A stretch of 64,000 nt of DNA from CAIURC01 sp043777315 (GTDB taxonomy: Bacteria > Verrucomicrobiota > Verrucomicrobiia > Chthoniobacterales > Chthoniobacteraceae), in contig JAYVPW010000150.1 of the NCBI GenBank assembly GCA_043777315.1, positions 107,768 to 171,767 on the forward strand. Direction: 5' to 3'. Shown here in pieces: positions 41,696 to 50,104 of this stretch. Numbering within the stretch: position 1 is the first letter of the stretch; each line of letters begins with the position of its first letter. A program made the position numbers and the translations under genes. The notes below the pieces were generated by a model. The model ran no database searches. It saw only the letters and a program-made list of their open reading frames with translations, and was not told the DNA's origin.

Positions 41696-42865
41696 ATGTC
41701 CACCGAAACCGCTCCGGCTCCCGCCGCACCTGTCCATTCGAACAAGAATCCGTTCTCCGCGCGTCACACCGTGAACGTCAAGATCACCGGTGGCGGATCG
41801 GAAAAAGATACGCGGCATCATGAAATTTCGCTCGCTGGCTCCGGGCTGAAATACCTCGCCGGCGATGCGCTCGGACTTCAGGTGACAAACTGCCCGGAAC
41901 TCGTGCAGGAGGTCATCGCGGCGCTGCACGCGACGGGCGACGAGCCGGTCCCCGGACGTGACGGACAGCCCAAGCCGCTGCGCGACGCGCTCTTCAGCGA
42001 CTACGCGATCACCTTCGCCGAGAAGAAATTTCTCGAGGCTGCGGCGGAACGCGGAGCCGCGCCGCTGAGGGAATTACTGCAACCGGAACGCGCGGAGGAT
42101 TTGAAGAAATACCTGACGGGGAAAGGGGTCTGCCACGACTACGTGGACATTCTGCTGGAATTCCCGGCGCTGAATTTCACGCCGGAGGATTTCGTGAAGC
42201 TGCTCCGCAAAATGCCGCCGCGGCTTTACTCGATCGCCTCGAGCCTGATGGCGCATCCCGAGTCCGTGCATCTCACCGTCGCGACCGTGCGCTACACCGC
42301 GAACGGCCGCCCGCGCAAAGGCGTGGCCTCTACTTTTCTCGCGGAGCGCTGGTCGGGCGAGACCACGGCCGGGCTCTGGATGCAGTCGCAGCAAAAGCAC
42401 TTTTTTCTCCCGCCCGATGGCAACACGCCGATCATCATGGTCGGCCCTGGGACCGGCGTCGCGCCGTTCCGCGCGTTCGTCGAGGAGCGGCAGGCGCTCG
42501 GGCACAAGGGTCGCAATTGGCTGTTCTTTGGAGAGCAGCGGCGGTCGGAGGATTTCTTTTACGAGGACCAGTTCACGGCCTGGGTGAAGGACGATTTCCT
42601 CCGCATCGACACGGCATTTTCGCGCGATCAGGAGGAGAAGATTTACGTCCAAACCCGGCTCGAGCAGAACGGGAAGGACATCTGGAAATGGCTCGAGGAA
42701 GGGGCCGATCTTTTTGTCTGTGGCGACAAAACCCGGATGGCGACCGACGTGGATAACGCGCTGCATCGCGTCATCGAGAAAGAGGGCGGAAAGACGCCCG
42801 AGCAGGCGAAGGAATACGTCGAGGCGATGAAGAAGGCCAAGCGCTACAAGCGCGACGTTTACTGA
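41696..42865 (+). CDS. CysJ-like FAD/NADPH reductase lacking the flavodoxin domain
   Basis: 389 residues. Corresponds to the ferredoxin-reductase part of sulfite reductase alpha subunit / cytochrome P450 reductase. The N-terminal connecting domain is followed by FAD-binding PPRLYSIASSLM, then GVASTFLAERW, NADPH-binding MVGPGTGVAPFRAF, LFFGEQRRSEDFFY and the ending RYKRDVY, close to the CysJ C-terminal Y. The FMN flavodoxin domain normally at the N-terminus is absent and residues 1-20 are Ala/Pro-rich. It must pass electrons to a separate partner (flavodoxin, sulfite reductase beta or other). No cysI or cysH in the window. Confidence 0.87.
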   Translation: MSTETAPAPAAPVHSNKNPFSARHTVNVKITGGGSEKDTRHHEISLAGSGLKYLAGDALGLQVTNCPELVQEVIAALHATGDEPVPGRDGQPKPLRDALFSDYAITFAEKKFLEAAAERGAAPLRELLQPERAEDLKKYLTGKGVCHDYVDILLEFPALNFTPEDFVKLLRKMPPRLYSIASSLMAHPESVHLTVATVRYTANGRPRKGVASTFLAERWSGETTAGLWMQSQQKHFFLPPDGNTPIIMVGPGTGVAPFRAFVEERQALGHKGRNWLFFGEQRRSEDFFYEDQFTAWVKDDFLRIDTAFSRDQEEKIYVQTRLEQNGKDIWKWLEEGADLFVCGDKTRMATDVDNALHRVIEKEGGKTPEQAKEYVEAMKKAKRYKRDVY

Positions 42866-42902
42866 GTTGGCGGACGTTCGTTCCCGGAAATTCTCCACCA
42901 AT

Positions 42903-43691
42903 ATGACGTCGAAAATTGTCCTCTTCGCGCTCACGTCACTCGCGCTGCTGCCGCACCTCGCGTTCGCCGAAATCAAAACGGAAACCGTCGAATACAAGGA
43001 CGGTGACACCGTGCTCGAAGGCATCCTCACATTCGATGACGCGACGAAAACGAAACGTCCCGGTGTGCTCGTCGTGCATGATTGGATGGGCGTGAGCGAG
43101 CACACGAGCGCCGTGGCGCAGGATCTCGCGAAGCTCGGTTATGTGGCGTTTGCGGCGGATATTTATGGCAAGGGCGTGCGGCCGGCGAATCCCGGAGAGG
43201 CGGGCAAATTGGCCGGTAAATACAAGTCCGATCGCGCGCTGCTGAGGCAGCGCGCGAATCTCGGGCTCGATCAGTTGAAGGCGAACGTGCTCGTCGATTC
43301 GTCGAAAATTTCGGCGATCGGTTTTTGTTTCGGTGGAACGACCGCGATCGAATTGGCCCGCAGCGGCGCGCAGATTGCAGGCGTTGTGAGCTTTCACGGC
43401 GGGCTCGATTCACCGGCTCCCGCGGATGGCAAAAACATCAAGGCCAAGCTCCTGATTTTGCACGGCGCGGACGATCCGTTCGTGAAAGCGGAAGACATCG
43501 CGGCGTTCCAGGATGAGCTGCGCAAGGCTGGCGTCGATTGGCAGATGGCCTACTACGGCGACGCGGTCCACGCCTTCACGCAGAAGCGGGCGGGCGACGA
43601 CAAGTCGAAGGGCGCGGCTTACAACGAACCGGCGGCGCGCCGTTCGTGGCAGGCGATGAAAGAGTTCTTCGCGGAGATTTTCGCGAAGTAA
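42903..43691 (+). CDS. Secreted dienelactone hydrolase family protein
   Basis: 262 residues from the ATG at 42903, chosen because it gives a clean signal peptide (MTSKIVLFALTS to LAFAE); a start 36 bp earlier adds a charged leader. Alpha/beta-hydrolase with VLVVHDWMGVSEH, nucleophile Cys in GFCFGGTTAIE, Asp in LLILHGADDPFV and His in GDAVHAFTQ: the Cys-Asp-His triad of the DLH family. Periplasmic substrates are unknown; the export signal makes the classical cytosolic chlorocatechol pathway unlikely. Confidence 0.88.
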   Translation: MTSKIVLFALTSLALLPHLAFAEIKTETVEYKDGDTVLEGILTFDDATKTKRPGVLVVHDWMGVSEHTSAVAQDLAKLGYVAFAADIYGKGVRPANPGEAGKLAGKYKSDRALLRQRANLGLDQLKANVLVDSSKISAIGFCFGGTTAIELARSGAQIAGVVSFHGGLDSPAPADGKNIKAKLLILHGADDPFVKAEDIAAFQDELRKAGVDWQMAYYGDAVHAFTQKRAGDDKSKGAAYNEPAARRSWQAMKEFFAEIFAK

Positions 43692-43696
43692 CGGAG

Positions 43697-43738
43697 CGGC
43701 GGCTTCCAGCCGCCTTGCCAAACGGCTGGAAGCCGCCG
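43697..43738. repeat. Perfect 16 bp inverted repeat, GGCTTCCAGCC family
   Basis: Arms cggcggcttccagccg (43697-43712) and cggctggaagccgccg (43723-43738) with a 10-base loop, followed by TTTCTG. It sits 5 bp after the DLH stop and 10 bp before the next ATG, so it could act as a weak terminator. The core matches the palindrome at 5101-5141, which suggests a dispersed repeat. Confidence 0.78.
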
Positions 43739-43748
43739 TTTCTGAGTC

Positions 43749-45029
43749 ATGTTCTCGCGCCTCCTCCCCGTCGCCTTACTGATCATCTGTACCTCCGCCC
43801 GAGCCGCCGACTGGCCGCAGTGGCGCGGGCCGGAGCGCACCGGGCATGTCGCGCTGGGAGAGCCGGTTCCCACTTCGCTCGCCGCGGAGCCGAAAGTCGT
43901 TTGGCACGTGCCCATCGGCGATGGTTTCGCGTCGCCGGTGGTCGCGGGCGGGCGTGTTTTTTATCTCGATCAGGCGGATGCGCAGGAGGTGGCACATGCC
44001 GCGGACGCAGCCACCGGCAAGGAATTGTGGCATGCGGTCATTTTTTCCGCGCACAAGGATGGCTTCGGAATCGGCCCGCGCTGCACGCCGATCGCGGACG
44101 GAGATCGCGTCTATTTTCAGTCGGCGAAAGGCGAACTTCAGTGCCTCAGCGCGGGCGACGGGAAGTTGATTTGGCGGAAAAACTTCGTCGATGATTTCGG
44201 GGCGATTTACATCGGGGAGAAAGGCAAGGCCGCGGGCGCGAGCCGGCACGGCGCGGCGGGGTCTCCGATCATCGACGGGGAGAACATCATCGCGCAGGTC
44301 GGCAGCGCGAACGGCGCGAGCATCGTCGCTTTTAAAAAATCCACGGGCGACGTCGTCTGGAAATCGCAGAACGACCAGACTGCGTACGCCGCGCCGATCA
44401 TCGCGGAAGTCGCGGGAGTCCGGCAGTTCATCTCGTTCACGGCGGAGGCGCTGATTGCGCTCGATCCGCGCGACGGGAAACTGCTCTGGCGCCGCCCGCT
44501 CCAGACCGCGCTCGGCCGGCATGTCACGACGCCCGTGGTTGCGGGCGACCTCGTCATCGTTGCGTCGCATCAGATCGGAATGGTCGCGACACGGATCGCG
44601 CGCGGAGCCGACGGACTGACGGCAAGCGAGGCTTGGGTGAATAAAAATGCGGCGATGAATTTCACGAGTCCGGTCGTGGTCGAGGCGCATCTTTACGGAA
44701 TCGGCCCGGCGAAAAACCTCGTCTGCGTGGACTGCAAAACCGGCGAGATCGCGTGGGAGAAAACGGGCCTGATGCAAACGAGCGGGGACAAAGCCGAGGC
44801 CACATTTCTCGTGATGGGCAAAAACGTCGGGATGCTGACGGACAGCGGCGTCTTCGTCCTCTTCGCCGCCGACCCGCACGGGTACAAGGAAAGCGGGCAG
44901 GCGCAGTTGTGCGGATCGACTTGGTGCAACCCGGCGTACGCGGAGGGGCGGCTCTTTTTACGGGACCAGCGGGAGTTGCGGTGTGTGGAGCTGATGCCGG
45001 CCGCGGCGGCGAAAATCGGAGCACGCTGA
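43749..45029 (+). CDS. Secreted PQQ-like beta-propeller protein
   Basis: 426 residues. Signal peptide MFSRLLPVALLIIC to ARAADW, then repeated propeller blades of the PQQ-binding type: DWPQWRGPERTGH, FYLDQADAQ-type edges, GDGKLIWRKNF, KSTGDVVWKSQ, DPRDGKLLWRRP, CKTGEIAWEKT. Many verrucomicrobial and planctomycete genomes encode such WRG-starting propellers. The catalytic residues of true quinoprotein dehydrogenases are not evident, so a binding or scaffold function is as likely as an oxidoreductase. Followed after 11 bp by the sugar epimerase gene. Confidence 0.87.
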   Translation: MFSRLLPVALLIICTSARAADWPQWRGPERTGHVALGEPVPTSLAAEPKVVWHVPIGDGFASPVVAGGRVFYLDQADAQEVAHAADAATGKELWHAVIFSAHKDGFGIGPRCTPIADGDRVYFQSAKGELQCLSAGDGKLIWRKNFVDDFGAIYIGEKGKAAGASRHGAAGSPIIDGENIIAQVGSANGASIVAFKKSTGDVVWKSQNDQTAYAAPIIAEVAGVRQFISFTAEALIALDPRDGKLLWRRPLQTALGRHVTTPVVAGDLVIVASHQIGMVATRIARGADGLTASEAWVNKNAAMNFTSPVVVEAHLYGIGPAKNLVCVDCKTGEIAWEKTGLMQTSGDKAEATFLVMGKNVGMLTDSGVFVLFAADPHGYKESGQAQLCGSTWCNPAYAEGRLFLRDQRELRCVELMPAAAAKIGAR

Positions 45030-45040
45030 CCTTTCCGACC

Positions 45041-45937
45041 ATGCCGCTCGCTGCTTTTCCAAAGTGCTTCCTCGACGCACTCGTCGTTCACAAAACGCTT
45101 ACGGTGGAGGAGTGGATCGACATGGCTGCCGACCAGCTCGACATCGACGGCTTGGAATTTTACTGGGGATTCACGCCGCAGCACGACTCGGCGCGGGTGC
45201 GACGACTCCGCGAGCAGATCGCCGGGCGCGGGCTCTCGATGCCGATGATGTGCTATTCGCCCGACTTCACGCAGCCCGACGCGACGGCGCGCGCGGGAGA
45301 GGTCGCCCGGCAGTGCGTCGCGATCGAGGTCACGGCGGAGCTCGGCGGGAAATATTGCCGCGTGCTCAGCGGCCAGCGCCGGCCCGAGCTTTCCGATGAC
45401 GAGGGGGTAAAGCTCGCCGCCGATTGCATCGCTGCGTGCCTCCCGCGCGCCGAGGCGTGCGGCGTCACGCTCATCCTCGAAAATCATTACAAAGACGGCT
45501 ACTGGCAGTTCCCCGAGTTTGCGCAGAAGCGTGCCGTTTTCCTCCGGCTTCTCGACGCGATCCCGCGCAGCCCGTGGTTCGGCGTGAACTACGATCCATC
45601 GAATGCGATCATCGCCGGCGACGACCCGCTCGCGCTGCTCGACGACGTGAAAGAGCGCGTCGTCACGATGCACGCGAGCGACCGCTGGTTCGAGGGTGGC
45701 ACGGTCGAAGACCTCCTCGAGCAACCCGCGCACATCGGCTACGCCTCGATCTTGCGCCACGGAATCGTCGGACGCGGACTGAACGACTACGACGCGATCT
45801 TTTCCACGCTCAAAGCCGCTGGCTTCAACGGCTGGATCAGCATCGAGGACGGTGACAATCCCGCCGAGGGAATGGAGCACTTGCGGCTCTCCGCCGAATT
45901 TTTACGCAAGAAAATGGCGCAGCACGGACTCACTTGA
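45041..45937 (+). CDS. Sugar phosphate isomerase/epimerase (xylose-isomerase-like TIM barrel)
   Basis: 298 residues from the ATG at 45041 (MPLAAFPKCFLDAL); earlier in-frame codons lie inside the PQQ-protein gene. AP endonuclease family 2 / xylose-isomerase-like barrel with ELDIDGLEFYWG-like first strand, TLILENHYKDG (metal-binding Glu), FGVNYDPSNAII (Asp), TMHASDRW (His) and SIEDGDNP (Glu). Cytoplasmic. It probably isomerises or epimerises a ketose in the catabolic trio with the ADH and SDR genes downstream (inference from proximity). Confidence 0.83.
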   Translation: MPLAAFPKCFLDALVVHKTLTVEEWIDMAADQLDIDGLEFYWGFTPQHDSARVRRLREQIAGRGLSMPMMCYSPDFTQPDATARAGEVARQCVAIEVTAELGGKYCRVLSGQRRPELSDDEGVKLAADCIAACLPRAEACGVTLILENHYKDGYWQFPEFAQKRAVFLRLLDAIPRSPWFGVNYDPSNAIIAGDDPLALLDDVKERVVTMHASDRWFEGGTVEDLLEQPAHIGYASILRHGIVGRGLNDYDAIFSTLKAAGFNGWISIEDGDNPAEGMEHLRLSAEFLRKKMAQHGLT

Positions 45938-45953
45938 TCGCTCGAAATGAATT

Positions 45954-46033
45954 GAGCCACGGAACTACACGGAAGACCACGGAAGCAGAATTTGAATTTT
46001 CCTTTCCGTGAAAATCCGTGTGTTTCCGTGGCT
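45954..46033. repeat. Phased-hexamer inverted repeat (CACGGA type)
   Basis: 80 bp. Perfect 10 bp ends agccacggaa / ttccgtggct. CACGGA occurs three times at exactly 10 bp steps on the left and TCCGTG three times at 10 bp steps on the right, separated by an AT-rich spacer. Intergenic between the epimerase and ADH genes. Shares ends and hexamer with 31940-32020; the four-base spacers between hexamers differ. Confidence 0.87.
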
Positions 46034-46065
46034 AAAAAGTCGCAGACCAACTCTCAAAATTCTCC

Positions 46066-47100
46066 ATGATCGGACTCGTTAATTATTCCCCCGAACCGCA
46101 CTCCGTCGAACTCCGCGAGCTGCCGCAACCCGACATCGGTGACACCGATGTGCTGCTCGCGGTCGAGGCGGTCGGCGTGTGCGGCAGCGACCTGCATCAA
46201 TATTCGGGGAAGCAGAGTTGGAAGGTGAATTATCCGGTCGTGCTCGGACATGAATTCGGCGGCGTGATCGCGCAGGCGGGGCGCGGCGTGCGGAACTTTC
46301 GCGAGGGGGATCGTGTGGTCAGCGAGACGGCGGCGGTGCTCGATCTCGATTCGCCGTTCACGCGCGCCGGGCAATACAACCTCGACCCGAATCGGCTCGG
46401 CTTCGGCTACGGCGTGAACGGCGCGATGACGAAATTCGTGAAGGTGCCGGAGCGCTGTCTGCACCGCGTGCCGGAGGGTTTGGCGTTTGAAAAAGCGGCG
46501 CTGACCGAGCCGTGTTGCGTGGCCTACAACGCGGTCTGCATGAACGCGCACATCCGGCCCGGCGATAGCGTCGTGGTGATCGGGCCGGGGCCGATCGGCC
46601 TGCTCTGCGCGTTGATGGCGAAGCTTTCCGGCGCGTCGCCGCTGATCGTCGTCGGGGTGAAAGCGGACGCGAAACGCCTCGCGGTCGCGCGTGAAATCGG
46701 GGCGACGCACACGTTCGGCGAGCACGGCGAAAACGTGGCGGAGGAGGTGAAGAAACTTGGCGACAGCTACGGCGTCGATGTGGTGATCGATGCCGCCGGG
46801 GTCAGCGCGACGTTGAAGCTGGCGCTCGAGCTGGTGCGGCCCGGCGGGCAAATCAGCAAGGTCGGGTGGGGCCGCGAGCCGCTTGATTTTTCACTCGATC
46901 CGCTGGTCGGAAAAGGGATCACGCTGCGCGGCAGTTTTTCGCACAACTGGCCGATGTGGGAGAAGGTGCTCGGGATGCTGGCGAGCGGGCAGATCAATCT
47001 CGATCGCATCCTCAATCGCGTCGCGCCGCTGGAGGACTGGAAAAGCTGTTTCGATCAAATGCACTCCGGGGATTTGGTGAAAGCGGTGCTGAAACCGTAG
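46066..47100 (+). CDS. Medium-chain zinc alcohol dehydrogenase lacking the structural-zinc loop
   Basis: 344 residues. GroES-like domain with catalytic-zinc ligands in VCGSDLHQYS (Cys) and LGHEFGG (His, Glu), Rossmann domain with VIGPGPIGLLCA. The lobe that normally carries four Cys for structural zinc reads SETAAVLDLDSPFTRAGQYN and has none. Similar to polyol/threonine-type dehydrogenases (sorbitol, galactitol-phosphate, L-threonine). With the SDR 11 bp downstream and the epimerase upstream it suggests sugar or polyol oxidation. Substrate unknown. Confidence 0.88.
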   Translation: MIGLVNYSPEPHSVELRELPQPDIGDTDVLLAVEAVGVCGSDLHQYSGKQSWKVNYPVVLGHEFGGVIAQAGRGVRNFREGDRVVSETAAVLDLDSPFTRAGQYNLDPNRLGFGYGVNGAMTKFVKVPERCLHRVPEGLAFEKAALTEPCCVAYNAVCMNAHIRPGDSVVVIGPGPIGLLCALMAKLSGASPLIVVGVKADAKRLAVAREIGATHTFGEHGENVAEEVKKLGDSYGVDVVIDAAGVSATLKLALELVRPGGQISKVGWGREPLDFSLDPLVGKGITLRGSFSHNWPMWEKVLGMLASGQINLDRILNRVAPLEDWKSCFDQMHSGDLVKAVLKP

Positions 47101-47111
47101 CGCGAGTCCCG

Positions 47112-47924
47112 ATGAATTCGGATCTCCAACTCGCGGGAAAAGTGGCGCTGGTGACGGGCTCGGCGTCGGGCATCGGCGAGGCGATCGCACGACGACTCGG
47201 CGCGGAGGGCGCGAGCGTCGTGATTCACGGGCAGCTCACGCAGCGGGAGGCGGCGGAGAAAATCGCGCACGAAATCCACGCGGCGAGCGGCGCGGAAACG
47301 GACGTGCAGCTTGCGCAGATCGATCAGCCGGGCGCGTGCGCGGAGCTGGTCGAGGCGGTGGTCGGGAGGTTTGGGAAAATCGACATTTTGGTGAACAACG
47401 CGGGGATTTCTCCACGCACCGATCTCGCCGGGACGGATGCCGCTTTTTTTGATCGTGTGATCGCGATCAATCTCCGCGCGCCGCTGCTGCTGATTCGCGC
47501 GGCGGTGCCGCATTTCCGGCGGCAGGGCGGGGGACGCGTTTTGAATATCGGCTCGATCAACGCGTACTGCGGCGAGGCGTGCCTGCTGGCGTACTCGATC
47601 AGCAAAGGCGGGCTCACGACGCTCACGCGCAATCTCGCGGACACGCTCGGGCGCGACGGCATTCGCGTGAATCAGATCAATCCCGGTTGGGTGCTGACGG
47701 AGAACGAATACGCCACGAAAGTCGCGGAGGGTCTGGCCGCGGACTGGCCGCTGCACATCCCGCGGCAGCACGCGCCCGGCGGGCGCATTTTCAATCCGGC
47801 GGAGATCGCGCATTTCGCAGTCGCGTTCCTGGGCGAGCCCGCGGGACTGGTGAATGGCTCGATCATCGACATCGAGCAGTTTCCGCTCATCGGGAGGAAT
47901 CCGGTAAAGGCGGCGGGGTTCTAA
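47112..47924 (+). CDS. Short-chain dehydrogenase/reductase
   Basis: 270 residues from the ATG at 47112 (MNSDLQLAGKVALVTGSASG). Classical SDR: TGSASGIG coenzyme loop, LVNNAGIS, catalytic Ser in NIGSINAYCG, YxxxK in AYSISKGGL, then INPGWVLTENE. The loop after the first strand (VIHGQLTQRE) lacks a clear acidic residue, so an NADP preference is possible. Oxidises or reduces a sugar or polyol, probably in the same pathway as the neighbouring ADH. Confidence 0.9.
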   Translation: MNSDLQLAGKVALVTGSASGIGEAIARRLGAEGASVVIHGQLTQREAAEKIAHEIHAASGAETDVQLAQIDQPGACAELVEAVVGRFGKIDILVNNAGISPRTDLAGTDAAFFDRVIAINLRAPLLLIRAAVPHFRRQGGGRVLNIGSINAYCGEACLLAYSISKGGLTTLTRNLADTLGRDGIRVNQINPGWVLTENEYATKVAEGLAADWPLHIPRQHAPGGRIFNPAEIAHFAVAFLGEPAGLVNGSIIDIEQFPLIGRNPVKAAGF

Positions 47925-48011
47925 TCTTATAATTTCCAGAGCGGTGGCATGGCGTGCGCTGGACAATGTTCTCGACACTTCGTTTCGAGAATCTACCAAC
48001 CCTCTCACCGC

Positions 48012-50087
48012 GTGATTTTTCCTCCTCACCGAACTTTTTTCTGCTGGCTGATTTGCCTCACGGCGTTGGTGGCGGGGATGGTCAGCCCCACGCGTGCGGC
48101 GCTGAATTCGCAGGAACAATCGATCGCCAATTCGCTGACGAGCGCTTCGGGGCAGCATCGCCCGTTCATGGTGCTCGATCCCATTCTCTCGAGAGTGGCT
48201 CGGGAACGAGCTGCCGACATGGCGAAACGCCACTATTTTGGGCATACGAATCCGGACGGGCACGGCGCCAATTACCTCGTCCGGCAGGCCGGCTACACGC
48301 TCCCTTCCTTTTATCCGAGCGACGGAAATAACATCGAGTCGATCGCGGCGGGGCAGACTTCGCCGTCGGCGGCGTGGAGCAGTTGGATGGGCTCGTCCGG
48401 GCACAAGCAACACCTTCTCGGAGAGCTGGATTTTTATGCGGCGCAGACGTCGTACGGAGTCGGGTATTATTACGATCCGGGCAGTCAGTATGTGCATTAT
48501 TGGGTGGTCATCACCGCGCCTCCAAATGCCACGCCGCCGCCGCCGCCGACTCCGGCTCCGCCGACGTCGGTAATCAGCGTCGTTTCACCGGCCGTGAATG
48601 CGGTGCTCACGACTCCGGCGGTCAGCATTTCTGGGACGACGAGCGGAACGAAACCGGCAAGCGCGGTGCGCTTTCGCGTCGAGAACAGCGCGGGGGTTGG
48701 CGAGTTTCGACCGGCGGCTGGAACGCTGAACTGGAGCGGTGCGGCCGACCTTTTGCCGGGAGTGAACACGATTCGCGTGCAGAGCCTGGATGCTGCGGGC
48801 GCGGTGTTAAAGGAAGCGACGCGCGCCGTGCGCTACGTCGTGCTCGCCGAGTTGTCGGTGACGACCTCGGGCGAGGGGGCAGTCACGGCGGGTTTTTCCG
48901 GCACGACGATGCGTGAAATTGGACGCAGCTATTCGATCACCGCGATCCCGGCGGCGGGCTTCGTTTTCAATGGCTGGACTGGCAGCGCGACGACGGCGAG
49001 CGCGGTGCTTCCTTTCACGATGAGCGAAGGTTTCGCGGTGACCGCGAACTTCATCCCGAATCCTTTTCTCGCGCACACCGGGAGTTTCAACGGACTGGTA
49101 GCCGGCGGCGGACAGGCGGGCTTTGTGAAGCTTGCGCTGACAGGCACGGGACGGTTCAGCGGCGCGCTCGTTCTCGGCATCTCCCGGTTCACTTTCGCAG
49201 GTCAATTCGACAATGTCGGCGACGCGGTCGTGACGATTCGCCGGGTCAATCTTGCGTCGCTGACCATGACTCTTCATGCCGACCTCGTGGGCGACACGCA
49301 GCACGTCAGCGGCGCGGTGACCGACGGGATTTTCACCGCGACGATCTCCGCCGATCGTGCGCGGCTGGTGTCGGAGGGCCCTTCGCCAAATGCCGGGCGC
49401 TACACGGTGACGCTGCCGGGAAATGTGGAGAGCAGTGATCCGGCGCAGCCGCGCGGACATGGATTTGCGCTTTTGACCGTGAATACCGCAGGCGTCGCCG
49501 CGATGAGTGGTGTGCTCGCCGATGGCCGGCCCTTTTCCAGCGCCGCGACCATTTCAAAGGATGGCGAGCTGCCGATTTTCGTGCCGCTTTACGCGACCGG
49601 GTTCCTCGCCGGGACGCTCCATTGTCGCGACAGCGGGGTGAGCGATCTCGACGGCGTGGTGCATTGGTCGAAGCCGTTGCGCGCGCTGGATCGTTATCAA
49701 AAACCGGCCTTCGAGCTGGAGACGCCGGTGATCGGTTCGCGTTACGTGCCGCCGGCCGCGGCAGCCCGCGTGATCCTCGCGGCGGACGGCGCGGACAATG
49801 TGCGGCTCGCGTTCGGCCACGGCGATCTCAACGCACTCGATCAAAACGTGAACCAATCCGCGACGCTCGACCCGGCCAACCGGGTGCTCATTCCTGCCCC
49901 GCAAATCGCCGGCTTGCGGGTGACGATCACCGCGGCCAATGGCCGCTACACGGGCTCATTCACGCACCCAGTCAGCGGTGTGGTGAAGCGTTTCGACGGC
50001 GTCATTTTCCAAAAACAAAACGCGGGCTACGGATACTTCCTCGGCGTCGAGCAGAGCGGGTTCAGCGCGTTTGGAGTCGCGCCGTAG
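48012..50087 (+). CDS. Secreted CAP-domain surface protein with verrucomicrobial-type repeats
   Basis: 691 residues from a GTG at 48012, which begins a signal peptide (IFPPHRTFFCWLICLTALV to TRAALNS); an ATG at 47949 would add 21 residues. CAP/SCP domain about 30-165: DPILSRVARERAADMAKR, YFGHTNPDGHG, NNIESIAAGQ, WMGSSGHKQHLL, VGYYYDPGSQYVHYWVV. After a Pro linker come an Ig-like domain and a Big/InlB-like repeat (AGFVFNGWTGSATTASAVLP). Two long domains of the type HTGSFNGLVAGGGQ and GVLADGRPFSSAATISKDG follow, and they are common in large surface proteins of this phylum. No sortase or PEP-CTERM end. Confidence 0.84.
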   Translation: MIFPPHRTFFCWLICLTALVAGMVSPTRAALNSQEQSIANSLTSASGQHRPFMVLDPILSRVARERAADMAKRHYFGHTNPDGHGANYLVRQAGYTLPSFYPSDGNNIESIAAGQTSPSAAWSSWMGSSGHKQHLLGELDFYAAQTSYGVGYYYDPGSQYVHYWVVITAPPNATPPPPPTPAPPTSVISVVSPAVNAVLTTPAVSISGTTSGTKPASAVRFRVENSAGVGEFRPAAGTLNWSGAADLLPGVNTIRVQSLDAAGAVLKEATRAVRYVVLAELSVTTSGEGAVTAGFSGTTMREIGRSYSITAIPAAGFVFNGWTGSATTASAVLPFTMSEGFAVTANFIPNPFLAHTGSFNGLVAGGGQAGFVKLALTGTGRFSGALVLGISRFTFAGQFDNVGDAVVTIRRVNLASLTMTLHADLVGDTQHVSGAVTDGIFTATISADRARLVSEGPSPNAGRYTVTLPGNVESSDPAQPRGHGFALLTVNTAGVAAMSGVLADGRPFSSAATISKDGELPIFVPLYATGFLAGTLHCRDSGVSDLDGVVHWSKPLRALDRYQKPAFELETPVIGSRYVPPAAAARVILAADGADNVRLAFGHGDLNALDQNVNQSATLDPANRVLIPAPQIAGLRVTITAANGRYTGSFTHPVSGVVKRFDGVIFQKQNAGYGYFLGVEQSGFSAFGVAP

Positions 50088-50104
50088 TCGGTGAAAACGC
50101 CGCG

